NCBI GenBank assembly: GCA_902785755.1
Contig: CACZZO010000015.1
Span: 18,880 to 82,879 of the forward strand
From: an uncultured Bacteroidia bacterium
Lineage (GTDB): Bacteria; Bacteroidota; Bacteroidia; Bacteroidales; F082
DNA: 64,000 nt
Direction of reading: 5' to 3'
Within the stretch, counting starts at the first letter, position 1. Each line of letters starts with the position of its first letter. A program made the position numbers and the translations under genes. A model generated the notes under the pieces. That model did no database searches and was not told where the DNA came from. It saw only the letters and a program-made list of their open reading frames with translations. This document shows positions 19,316 through 27,533 of the stretch, one piece after another.

Positions 19316-20587
19316 ATGAAAGAAGAATTCCTATACTACCTTTGGGAGAACCGCCTAATCACCAACAACGGGGCATGTTCCTTTGTCCCCTTACAAACTA
19401 TCGATGGCGAACCTATCGACATTGTCGCAACCGGCTACCGCAACACCAATTCCGGGCCTGACTTCTTGGAAGCCAAAATCCAAATCGGCGACAAACTTTG
19501 GGCCGGCCATGTGGAAATCCATGTGAAAAGCAGTGACTGGAACCGACACGGGCATCAAACCGACAAGGCCTATCAGAATGTCATCCTCCATGTGGTATAC
19601 GAAAACGACACGAAGGCCAACGACCTCCCGACCTTGGAACTGAAAGGCCGATTCAACGAAACTTTGTTCTTTCAATATCAAGCGTTTATCTCCTCAAAAA
19701 ACTGGATTCCCTGCGAGAAAAGCATTGACCGAGTACCCGTTTTTACCCGCCTTTCGTGGTTAGACCGCATGGCTATTGAACGCTTGGAAAGCAAGTCGGG
19801 AAATGTCACCAAAATCTTGGAATCCAACCAATTCGACTGGGAAGACGCGCTTTACAAACTCCTGATGCGCTATTTCGGCCTAAAAGTGAACAATGAAGCC
19901 TTTGAAACTTTGGCCAACATACTGACATTCAAGACCTTGCTGAAACATGCCAACAATCTCGTACAGGTGGAGGCCATGCTGATGGGCTGCGCTGGATTCC
20001 TTGAAACGGACTTCACCGAGGACTATCCCCTGCTGCTCAAGCGCGAGTTTGCGGTGATGAAAGCCAAATTCAACCTCCTGACCCTGCCCGCCGAGCGTTG
20101 GAAGTTCATGCGGATGCGTCCGAGCAACTTCCCGACCCTCCGTTTGGCGCAAATGGCGCAATTGATTCATAAAAACGGTTGTTTGTTCTCGAAAATCCGC
20201 GAGGCGAAAAACGCTGCCGAGGTCAAGGTTTTGTTTGATGTGGCGGCATCTGAATATTGGGAAACGCATTATCGGTTTGAGGCAGCATCAGAAGCGAAAC
20301 CGAAACATTTGGGCGATGCCACAGCAAATATTTTGATTATCAATGCCGTGACACCCTTGTTGTTTTGCTATGGCAAACTACATAAGGACGAATCGGTGTG
20401 CGACACGGCCATGCAGTTCTTGGAAGAGACTGAGGCTGAAGACAATGCCATCATCCGACATTTCGCCTCATGCGGCATCAAGGCGGAAAATGCCATGCAG
20501 ACCCAAGCCCTGTTGCACCTTTATAATATGTATTGCAAGCGGAAGCGGTGCTTGGAATGTAGGATTGGGGCTGTGCTGCTGCGGTGA
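19316..20587 (+). CDS. DUF2851 family protein
   Basis: A 423-residue protein typical of Bacteroidota, of unknown function. Recognisable family features are the start MKEEFLYYLWENRLI, the nuclease-like stretch NTNSGPDFLEAKIQIGDKLW with GHVEIHVKSSDW (a D...E-x-K-like pattern, possibly PD-(D/E)XK fold), and the C-terminal cysteine motif CKRKRCLECRIG. The start at 19316 follows the palindromic repeat by 22 bases. The 3' end is the left boundary of an island: a diverged copy of the same 3' end is found at 27454-27513. Confidence 0.88.
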   Translation: MKEEFLYYLWENRLITNNGACSFVPLQTIDGEPIDIVATGYRNTNSGPDFLEAKIQIGDKLWAGHVEIHVKSSDWNRHGHQTDKAYQNVILHVVYENDTKANDLPTLELKGRFNETLFFQYQAFISSKNWIPCEKSIDRVPVFTRLSWLDRMAIERLESKSGNVTKILESNQFDWEDALYKLLMRYFGLKVNNEAFETLANILTFKTLLKHANNLVQVEAMLMGCAGFLETDFTEDYPLLLKREFAVMKAKFNLLTLPAERWKFMRMRPSNFPTLRLAQMAQLIHKNGCLFSKIREAKNAAEVKVLFDVAASEYWETHYRFEAASEAKPKHLGDATANILIINAVTPLLFCYGKLHKDESVCDTAMQFLEETEAEDNAIIRHFASCGIKAENAMQTQALLHLYNMYCKRKRCLECRIGAVLLR

Positions 20588-20590
20588 TCC

Positions 20591-21322
20591 TTGATTGAAA
20601 AAGTGAAAAGAGCCTACAACAGCACGGGGAGTGTGCAGGTTTCAGTTTTTCGCAACCGTATTGTGGTACGTAATCCCGGGACATTGCCTGTTGAACTCAC
20701 CAAGGCTGACCTGATGAAAGAACACGGTTCCTATCCACATAATCCGTACTTGGCGGAAGTCATGTACCAGATGGGCTATATCGAGAAATACGGTACTGGC
20801 ATCACAGAAAATATCCGCAGGATGCAAGAGGCCCGTCTCCTTGCTCCCGAGATAGACTTGAGTGCCGAGTTCGTCACCACAATCTGGCGCGATAATGATG
20901 CAACTGAAAGTTCAAATGTTGCAACTAATATTGGAACTGATGATGCGACCAATGACATTGATAACACTCTGGTTGACAAGCTAAACGACATAGCAAATGT
21001 TGCAACTGGAAGCACAAATGTTGCAACTGGAAATTTGAATGTTGCAACTGATCATCTGGCAGAGAACAAACGCATCGTTGATGAAATAGTAAAGAAGAAA
21101 GTTCATTCAAAGATGTCGCCTGCTCAAATAAGAGAATGTATTATTGAAGCCTGTATTGTAGAACACTCCATTGAAGAATTAGCCTTGCTTCTAAACAAAG
21201 CACCTGCACATTTGCGAAACAGATTTATCCCCAATTTAGTGGCTGACGGGATACTACTACCTACCAAGCCTCGTCATACCAAAGGTCAAACATACATGAC
21301 AAATCCAAAACTTGATAAATAG
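20591..21322 (+). pseudogene. 5'-truncated AAA_4/HATPase-type transcriptional regulator
   Basis: The frame encodes a C-terminal piece of the family that normally has an N-terminal AlbA_2/Schlafen-type domain, then an HATPase_c_4 domain and a winged helix. Visible are FRNRIVVRNPGTLP and MGYIEKYGTGITENIRRM, typical of the HATPase_c_4 part. The N-terminal domain is absent and no good start codon exists (TTG directly after the DUF2851 stop). A repeated NVAT(G/N) stretch links to a C-terminal domain that looks like a winged helix. It appears cut at the exact island boundary, so it is a relic. Confidence 0.75.
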
Positions 21323-21324
21323 GA

Positions 21325-21540
21325 TTGAAGTGCTGTTGTTGCGAAAATAGGTTGCGTATGCGTAATCTAGCCTTTCTTGAAGGAGGTGCATTTTTCTCTA
21401 TTGACTGCATAGAGAACTATGAACTTATCCGCGAATTGTCCTCTTTCGGCAAAGACTTGTTGGTTCTCTCGCCCGCCGACATCCAGCAGAATGTGCGCGA
21501 CCGCGTGGCGGCACAATTCCATGCGTATCAGATGCTGTAA
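21325..21540 (+). pseudogene. C-terminal fragment of a WYL-domain regulator
   Basis: Only about 60 conserved-looking residues remain: SIDCIENYELIRELSSFGKD, followed by LLVLSPADIQ. This matches the extreme C-terminal extension of WYL-domain transcriptional regulators. The HTH and WYL domains themselves are missing. The frame starts at an ATG right after the preceding fragment. A relic; such regulators are common next to defence genes. Confidence 0.6.
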
Positions 21541-21545
21541 TACGT

Positions 21546-21570
21546 TTGTTGAAAAAATTGTATATATTTG
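21546..21570 (+). promoter_or_regulatory. Promoter of the toxin-antitoxin pair
   Basis: A TTG near 21546-21549 and TATATTTG at 21563-21570, followed by CAGCG, match the Bacteroidota promoter pattern 27 bases before the antitoxin start. An AAGGAGGG sequence precedes that start codon. Confidence 0.6.
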
Positions 21571-21596
21571 CAGCGTTAAACGAAAAGGAGGGAAAC

Positions 21597-21845
21597 ATGA
21601 CAGCAATAGAAATGAAGTATTCTTTGTTCAAGGAAATTGACTCGATTGAGGATGAGTCGGTGCTGTACCAACTGACAGCCTTCATCAGGAACTTGTTGGG
21701 TGCCTCAAAAAACAAAACAACTTCCGAGGTGAATAAAGACGGGATTCCAGAGTTCATCCGCAACATGAGCGTAAAGACGGACATGACCGGTGAAGAGGAT
21801 GTGAAGGAAGTTATGCACATGCACTGGGAGGAGAAGTATGGATAG
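21597..21845 (+). CDS. Probable antitoxin of a PIN-domain toxin-antitoxin pair
   Basis: An 82-residue acidic protein (MTAIEMKYSLFKEIDSIEDE) with helical N-terminus and a charged C-terminal tail (DMTGEEDVKEVMHMHWEEKYG). It overlaps the PIN-domain gene by eight bases, the classic antitoxin-first arrangement. The start is chosen because AAGGAGGG lies six bases upstream. The N-terminal part should bind DNA and the tail should wrap the toxin; both are inferred from context, and I do not recognise the specific antitoxin family. Confidence 0.75.
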   Translation: MTAIEMKYSLFKEIDSIEDESVLYQLTAFIRNLLGASKNKTTSEVNKDGIPEFIRNMSVKTDMTGEEDVKEVMHMHWEEKYG

Positions 21846-22263
21846 GCTTTTTCTTGACGCAAATGTCATAGTGGATTTTCTCTGTGAACGTAGCGATTTC
21901 TATCTTCCTGCAGCCAGGTTGATGGTTAAGAGCTATAACAAAGAAGTCGAATTGTGTTGCTCTACATTGACATTGGCTACAGCAAGCTATCTCATGGAAA
22001 AAGGCAAAGTTAGCCAAGCGGAAATATTCCACAAAATATCTGACATGATTAGCATTTGTGAATTAGCCGATGTAGATAGGGATGTGGTGGAGCAGGCGTT
22101 GTCGTCTGGGTTTACGGACTTTGAAGATGCCTTGCAATATTTCTCTGCAAAGAAATGGGGTGCCGACATTATTATCACACGAAACAAGAAGGATTTCTTG
22201 AAGTCCCAGCTTCCGGTTTATGAGCCGATGGAATATCTGGAATTGTTTATGGATAATGCCTGA
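21838..22263 (+). CDS. PIN-domain ribonuclease toxin (VapC-like)
   Basis: A 141-residue PIN-domain protein. The acidic metal-binding residues are in place: D7 in MDRLFLDANVIVDFL, E96/D97 in FTDFEDALQ, and D110 in GADIIITRNKKDF. Such toxins cut tRNA or rRNA when the antitoxin is degraded. The start ATG overlaps the antitoxin stop by eight bases. The gene lies within the island among gene fragments, consistent with a mobile or addiction role. Confidence 0.88.
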   Translation: MDRLFLDANVIVDFLCERSDFYLPAARLMVKSYNKEVELCCSTLTLATASYLMEKGKVSQAEIFHKISDMISICELADVDRDVVEQALSSGFTDFEDALQYFSAKKWGADIIITRNKKDFLKSQLPVYEPMEYLELFMDNA

Positions 22264-22277
22264 TTATCTACAAATAG

Positions 22278-22412
22278 ACCGACAAGACCGTTGTGGAATG
22301 GTCGTTGCGCGACATCAACAAGCCGTTGGGCGTGTCCTCCTACCAGCTTGAACAGGTGGTGAAGCGCACGGTGAGGGAGTTGGAACTGAAAAAAGAAAAA
22401 TGTTTGAAATAA
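22278..22412 (+). pseudogene. C-terminal remnant of a DUF1016 (PDDEXK) nuclease gene
   Basis: The frame from 22281 reads DKTVVEWSLRDINKPLGVSS and ends at TAA 22410-22412, resembling the C-terminal end of DUF1016/YhcG-like nucleases (VEWSLRDINKPLGV region). A TAG lies just upstream in the same frame, so only the last 45 codons remain. A complete but different DUF1016 gene is present at 48144-49367. Confidence 0.6.
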
Positions 22413-22415
22413 CTA

Positions 22416-22443
22416 TTGCATATTTGAATAATGTGTACTTTTG
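22416..22443 (+). promoter_or_regulatory. Promoter of the island operon
   Basis: TTG at 22416-22418 and TACTTTTG at 22436-22443 (17 bases between, followed by CATA) form a Bacteroidota-type promoter 32 bases before the methyltransferase start. No promoter is evident in the short gaps further along, so this one likely drives all four genes. Confidence 0.65.
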
Positions 22444-22474
22444 CATACAGTAACATAACAACGGAAACCAGACC

Positions 22475-23269
22475 ATGGAAATAACTCTACCACAATGGCT
22501 TGATACTTTGATTTTCGATGAATTAGGGGCAAAATATAGTCCATCATATTCGGACATGACGAATATTGATGACGACAAAGAAAAGACGCTCAACTATCTT
22601 GGGACATACTTCCCTCGTAGTTATGCGGAATCGTATTGTATTTTCAGTGAGTATTTCAGAGCAAATAATACCTATCTTTCAAACAAAGAACAACTGTCAA
22701 TTTTTGATTTTGGTAGCGGTACTGGAGGCGAAATCATTGGGCTTTTGACGCTGTTGAATGAGCAATTTCCAAATCTAAAGTTGATAAAAATCGTGGCATT
22801 AGATGGGAATCAGAATGCATTGCAGATTTACGAAAAGATTCTGAAAACACTTCAAATGCATATTGATGTACAAATAGAGAATAATTCAGCCCCGATTCAT
22901 ATAGATGATTTTTATGACCTTCATGTATTAGATAAAGTTATGAATAAGCGATTTGATATAATTATGTCTTTTAAAGCAATTTGTGAGTTTGTAACAAAAG
23001 AACAATTTGAAAGGCAAAATGCATATGAACATATTGCCAAGTTTTTAACACCAAAAATAAAAGATGACGGTATTCTATTATTCGAAGATGTTACAACATA
23101 TAACAACACATCTCAAGAATGGCTACCTATTATGATGGACAAAGGTTTAATGTTGGCAAATTGTGTGATTTCAAAGAAAAACGAAGGATATAATCAAACA
23201 TATTTCATAAGCCATTCTCACAAAACAAATGATAAAAGCAAAGTTGCTTGGAGGTTGATTAACAAATAA
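22475..23269 (+). CDS. SAM-dependent methyltransferase, first gene of the island operon
   Basis: A 264-residue class I methyltransferase. Motif I is IFDFGSGTGGEIIGLL, the acidic motif II is VALDGNQNALQI, and the post-motif FEDVTTY suggests a strand-5 region. No DPPY/NPPY amino-methyltransferase motif is visible, so DNA adenine or cytosine N-methylation is unlikely. The N-terminal region YFPRSYAESYCIFSEYF recalls Rsm22-like RNA methyltransferases, though the similarity is only partial. The gene is AT-rich, unlike its flanks, and ends 12 bases before the helicase gene. The substrate is unknown. Confidence 0.8.
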   Translation: MEITLPQWLDTLIFDELGAKYSPSYSDMTNIDDDKEKTLNYLGTYFPRSYAESYCIFSEYFRANNTYLSNKEQLSIFDFGSGTGGEIIGLLTLLNEQFPNLKLIKIVALDGNQNALQIYEKILKTLQMHIDVQIENNSAPIHIDDFYDLHVLDKVMNKRFDIIMSFKAICEFVTKEQFERQNAYEHIAKFLTPKIKDDGILLFEDVTTYNNTSQEWLPIMMDKGLMLANCVISKKNEGYNQTYFISHSHKTNDKSKVAWRLINK

Positions 23270-23281
23270 ATAACGGAATTT

Positions 23282-24622
23282 ATGCGATTACATAATTGGT
23301 TCATTAGAAACCTTGACGATATTCAACGGGAAGTTGTTATCGAGAGTATCGACAAAAGCATTATTGTACAAGGTTTAGCGGGAAGTGGAAAAACAAATCT
23401 TGCAATACATCGCGCATTACAAGCAAAAAACAGAGGATCTTATGCAATTGTAATCATGACCATTGCCCTTAAAAGGATGATTGCGTATGGAATGAAGGAA
23501 TTAGGGTTGGACAATGAGCGTATTGCCTATGATTGGTCATGGGAAAATCGAGGTTTTGACTTGATAGGTGATGTATATTGTATGTTAAAGGAAAATGGAC
23601 AAATAGATAATAGCGTAGTTTTCCTTGTTAGAGGCAATGAAACAAGAAAATTTGAACTTGTTTTCAAGGAGTACCAAGCCCCATATATTAGAAGCAGAGG
23701 TCATTTTGGCCTAGATTTTGGAGACTGGGTCGACAGTTCTATTTATGTAGCATGGAATAGAAGAACAAGTTGGTTTAAGGAAGTTCCAATAGATTCTGAT
23801 TTCAATGTCACAAAAACCAACAAATATCGTTTGGTACCAAGTGGAACCCTTTATAAACCTGCCGAATCGACCATTGATTACTTAATTGTAGATGAGGCGC
23901 AAGACTTCAATGTGAATGATTTTAGATTGCGTTTTATTCCAAAAATGAATAAAACTATTTCGTTGCTGGGAGATTCTAATCAGAAAATGAATAGTAAAGG
24001 CAACTCAATGCAACAACTCAAGGATGCATTCCCAAATTTCAAAAACTTTAATTTGAAATACAATTATCGATTGCCAAAATCGATAGCAAAAGTAGTTCAG
24101 AAAATAACGGATTCTGACATAGATTTGCTGACGGACAATCTTAAAGCTGGTGGAAATAGCGATTTTCCAAATTATCCGAAACCTATTATAAAAAGGTGTA
24201 ATTCTAGAGAAGATGAGATAAAATGGATTGCCAATAGGATAAACAATGAGAGTCTTGACGATGTTGCTATTCTTGTTGAAGATGCCTCTTGCATTCAGGA
24301 AGTCGTTAAATTGTTGGCATTAAATGGCATAGACAAAGTTCAAACCCATTATAGGACAGGAAAAACGGCACCTTTTCATACAGTAAACACATTGGATTTC
24401 TCTAATAATGACCTTCCATGTATTTTGAACTATTATGCTGCGAAGGGTTCTGAATTTGACCATGTTTTTGTTCCATTCGCGAACGAAGGTCGTGTAGGTA
24501 AACGCAATGATTTTTTTGTTGCATGTACTCGTTCATCAAATAGCTTGTATATAACCTATTCTGGAAAAAGAACTACGTTTTTAGACAAAGTTGTTGATCA
24601 AGATGTTGTCGAATATAAATAA
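23282..24622 (+). CDS. Compact superfamily 1 (UvrD/Rep-like) helicase
   Basis: A 446-residue SF1 ATPase/helicase with full motifs: Walker A GLAGSGKT (31-38), motif II DEAQD (204-208), motif III LLGDSNQ (228-234), motif IV region NYRLP (261-265), motif V AAKGSEFDHVFV (386-397) and motif VI VACTRSS (413-419). It is shorter than UvrD (about 700), with reduced 1B and 2B insertions, so it may act as a translocase or switch rather than a processive helicase. No nuclease motif is seen. It is the second gene of an AT-rich operon, 12 bases after the methyltransferase and six before the coiled-coil gene. UvrD-like proteins are frequent in phage-defence systems (for example Gabija). Confidence 0.88.
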   Translation: MRLHNWFIRNLDDIQREVVIESIDKSIIVQGLAGSGKTNLAIHRALQAKNRGSYAIVIMTIALKRMIAYGMKELGLDNERIAYDWSWENRGFDLIGDVYCMLKENGQIDNSVVFLVRGNETRKFELVFKEYQAPYIRSRGHFGLDFGDWVDSSIYVAWNRRTSWFKEVPIDSDFNVTKTNKYRLVPSGTLYKPAESTIDYLIVDEAQDFNVNDFRLRFIPKMNKTISLLGDSNQKMNSKGNSMQQLKDAFPNFKNFNLKYNYRLPKSIAKVVQKITDSDIDLLTDNLKAGGNSDFPNYPKPIIKRCNSREDEIKWIANRINNESLDDVAILVEDASCIQEVVKLLALNGIDKVQTHYRTGKTAPFHTVNTLDFSNNDLPCILNYYAAKGSEFDHVFVPFANEGRVGKRNDFFVACTRSSNSLYITYSGKRTTFLDKVVDQDVVEYK

Positions 24623-24628
24623 AGGATT

Positions 24629-26353
24629 ATGAAGTATTTTATTGAAATAAACTCGTGGAATCTTTTGGAATCATTCGTTACCGAAAGCATATCACCTTTC
24701 TCTTTCTATCAAGAACGAGATTTTGGCAACAATTTGAGCCGCTATTTGAGTGGAGAAAAAGAAAGAACCGATTGGTTGATTCTTTCAGAAAAAGATTTAG
24801 GTGGAGATTATGCAATTTGTGTCGATGATACACTTATAGATTGTAAAGCTCTAACCCCGGTAAAAGGGCTAAAAACCGTATATACTTATCCAAAGAGTAT
24901 ATATTATCGTAAAGGATTTGTGCAATTTAGATTTGGCACTATTGAATTAAGAGAATCGTTGATTGCCGAATCAACTATTTTGTTAGAGGTTAAGTGTCTT
25001 GAAAAGTATTCTTCTTCTTTTTATGTAAGGGAAAATGACAGTATAGAACGAAAAGGCATTTCCAAATTAGGCAACCCTTTTTCATTTGATAAAAACTCTT
25101 TTATTAATTACGACAATAGATATAACAAAACTAAAGGAGCAGTTGTGGGTTATGTTAGGGGAATTTATACGTCATCTAACAAAGATAATCAAATATTACA
25201 AACCGAATTGAGGAATCTTAAAAACAGTTTTGGCGGTTTCAACACCCAAATAATGATGAGTGATTCTTTATGTGAGGACAATGATATTATTGGGCAAATA
25301 TACAAATGCAAGGATTTGTATTTCAATCAAATCGATTCTATTACTTCATTTGATGTACTGATTGCCCAATATCAAGAGATAGTAAAATTAGCGACCTTGC
25401 GAGTAGAAGAGATTCTATCGAAAAATTCCAATACCAATAGGGTTAATAAAGGCAGGCTACTTGACGAAAAAACCAATCTAGAAAACCAAATTACTAATAT
25501 AGAAAAATCGTACAACATTTTTGATGTTAGACTTGAACTCGCTAACATAAAAGCAATAGAAAAAGCTCAAGGAGAAGCTGTTGGCAAAACAAGACAATAT
25601 TTTAAAAAAGGAACAGCAGAATATGAACGAAAAGTCCAGCTCAAACATATAATTGAAGATTTCGAAAAGAACAATTTTGAATATGGAAAAATACAAATGA
25701 GGCTTCGACAAATAGAGCAAGAAATGGATGCAGATGCCAACAAGTATGATTCCACATTATCTGCTTTGTTTACGCGAGTAAGTGACATTCTTAATGAACT
25801 AATCAAAAAAGCTTCTTCCGTAACAAACAAAGATGCGATAGACTTATCAATAATATTGTTTGACAAAGATCATTTGACAATAAAGAATTCTATCGAAAGC
25901 TCCGAAATATGCTATTTCAATATTTTGTTAAAGTATATATTAACCAAAACTTCGGGAACCCAACCGTCAGAATATGCCGTATTGGAATCATTAGTAGAGT
26001 CTGCAAAGGTCTTCAAAGAGGATCCATTATCAAAGAACGAAGTCGGAGAAAGCATCTTAAACTATCTTCGAGCATTTTTGCTTTATAAGAATCAAAAATC
26101 TGATCAACTTTTAATTCCTGATAGTAATACACCCATTTTTCAATCCATTTTTTCTTTCTTTGTCAAACCTTTAGGATTTGAACAAATGGAAAGATATATG
26201 CTATTAAAAAAAATTCCACAAAAAGAATATGCGTTTATGCTTTGGGGAGCATGGATGGGTTTTGCTGATATGCCTAAAACATTTACTAATGTTCTGTATC
26301 AAAACGAAGAGGTTGATTGTTTAATTGATGATAAAATGCAAGAATTGTTCTAA
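24629..26353 (+). CDS. Unknown 574-residue protein with central coiled coil
   Basis: I do not recognise this family. The N-terminal 140 residues (MKYFIEINSWNLLESFVTES, then SPFSFYQERDFGNNLSRYL) look like a mixed alpha/beta domain. Residues about 245-400 are strongly coiled-coil, including KGRLLDEKTNLENQITNIEK. The C-terminal 170 residues are helical (FFVKPLGFEQMERYMLLKKI). No signal peptide, membrane helix or catalytic motif is evident. It sits between the helicase (six bases) and DUF1848 (two bases), so a complex with the helicase is a reasonable inference. A sensor or structural role would fit. Very AT-rich codon use. Confidence 0.8.
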   Translation: MKYFIEINSWNLLESFVTESISPFSFYQERDFGNNLSRYLSGEKERTDWLILSEKDLGGDYAICVDDTLIDCKALTPVKGLKTVYTYPKSIYYRKGFVQFRFGTIELRESLIAESTILLEVKCLEKYSSSFYVRENDSIERKGISKLGNPFSFDKNSFINYDNRYNKTKGAVVGYVRGIYTSSNKDNQILQTELRNLKNSFGGFNTQIMMSDSLCEDNDIIGQIYKCKDLYFNQIDSITSFDVLIAQYQEIVKLATLRVEEILSKNSNTNRVNKGRLLDEKTNLENQITNIEKSYNIFDVRLELANIKAIEKAQGEAVGKTRQYFKKGTAEYERKVQLKHIIEDFEKNNFEYGKIQMRLRQIEQEMDADANKYDSTLSALFTRVSDILNELIKKASSVTNKDAIDLSIILFDKDHLTIKNSIESSEICYFNILLKYILTKTSGTQPSEYAVLESLVESAKVFKEDPLSKNEVGESILNYLRAFLLYKNQKSDQLLIPDSNTPIFQSIFSFFVKPLGFEQMERYMLLKKIPQKEYAFMLWGAWMGFADMPKTFTNVLYQNEEVDCLIDDKMQELF

Positions 26354-26355
26354 AA

Positions 26356-27417
26356 ATGACTACAAATAAACATTTCAATTTGACAGCTTTTGGTGTTCAA
26401 CAAAAGGCGTATACACCAGTAATTATTTCCGCATCGCGCTCTACAGACATCCCCGCTTTTTATGCCGATTGGTTCACCAACCGACTAAAAGAGGGTTATG
26501 TTGTGTGGAAAAACCCGTTCAACCAACAACCAATGTACATATCTTTCCAAAACACGAAGGTGATTGTGTTTTGGACAAAGAATCCCCAGCCTCTTATGCC
26601 GTACCTGCATGAACTGGATGAGAGAGGTATCCATTATTATTTTCAGTTTACGCTAAATGACTATGTGGCCGAGGGTTTCGAGCCAAATGTTCCAAGTGTG
26701 GAACAAAGAATAGAAACATTTCGCCAATTGTCGGAAATGATCGGAAAAGAGCGGGTCATTTGGCGATTTGATCCTCTGATTGTTACACCACAATTAACTC
26801 CACATGATTTGCTTGTGAAGATTTGGAATTTGGGTAACAAACTGAAGGGGCTAACAGACAAACTCGTTTTCAGTTTTATTGACATTAACGGGTATCGCAA
26901 GGTGCAAAACAACCTTGTAAAAGAGACAATGTCATTTTCCAAGGATACTATTGAAAAAGCTGAATTTACCCAACAACAGATGAACGAAATTGCTGATGGG
27001 CTTTCAAAATGTAGAGACCGTTGGGCGAAAGAAGGTTGGTATGTTCAACTTGCCACATGCGGAGAGCAAATCGACCTTGACCGCTATAGCATCGTTCACA
27101 ATCGCTGCGTTGACGGCGAATTGATGAAACAGCTTTGGCCTGATGACAAAGAATTACTGTATTATCTCAATTATGGCGAATTACCAACTTCTATGTTCGG
27201 TTTGGACTTTACCCAGCCAGCATTGACACCCGAAAAATTAAAAGATAAAGGCCAACGCAAAGTTTGTGGCTGCATGATTAGCAAAGACATTGGGCAATAT
27301 AACACATGCCTTCATCAATGTGTTTATTGTTATGCTAACACCAGTAAGGAGGTGGTAAAAAAGAATTGGGCGAAGCATTTGGAAAATCCAACAGTTGAAA
27401 CTATTGTTGGTGTATAA
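26356..27417 (+). CDS. DUF1848 family protein with C-terminal cysteine cluster
   Basis: A 353-residue protein of the DUF1848 family. Family hallmarks are the start VIISASRSTDIPAFYADWF, the region VIWRFDPLIV, and the cysteine-rich end VCGCMISKDIGQYNTCLHQC followed by VYCYAN. The last part resembles a radical SAM-type CxxxCxxC, so an Fe-S cluster is likely; the family has been compared with spore photoproduct lyase, but no function is proven. The gene starts two bases after the unknown protein, so is part of the operon, though its base composition is closer to the chromosome. It may be the host-like end of the island. Confidence 0.85.
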   Translation: MTTNKHFNLTAFGVQQKAYTPVIISASRSTDIPAFYADWFTNRLKEGYVVWKNPFNQQPMYISFQNTKVIVFWTKNPQPLMPYLHELDERGIHYYFQFTLNDYVAEGFEPNVPSVEQRIETFRQLSEMIGKERVIWRFDPLIVTPQLTPHDLLVKIWNLGNKLKGLTDKLVFSFIDINGYRKVQNNLVKETMSFSKDTIEKAEFTQQQMNEIADGLSKCRDRWAKEGWYVQLATCGEQIDLDRYSIVHNRCVDGELMKQLWPDDKELLYYLNYGELPTSMFGLDFTQPALTPEKLKDKGQRKVCGCMISKDIGQYNTCLHQCVYCYANTSKEVVKKNWAKHLENPTVETIVGV

Positions 27418-27453
27418 AGGTCCTCTGAATTGTTCGTACAAAATCAACAAACT

Positions 27454-27513
27454 TATTCGTATTTTTGCAGGCGCAAACGATGTTTAGAATGTCGTATTGG
27501 AAATGTAATGTAA
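27454..27513 (+). pseudogene. Remnant of a second DUF2851 3' end (right boundary of the island)
   Basis: The frame from 27454 reads YSYFCRRKRCLECRIGNVM and stops at TAA 27511-27513. The true DUF2851 protein ends YNMYCKRKRCLECRIGAVLL. The ten-residue core RKRCLECRIG is identical, while the DNA differs at many third positions (about 29 of 39 bases match). No other DUF2851 sequence is near. It looks like the displaced or duplicated end of the target gene. The box TATTTTTG (27460-27467) inside it may serve as promoter for the protease gene at 27534. Confidence 0.75.
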
Positions 27514-27533
27514 CACAAAATCAATCAAATACC

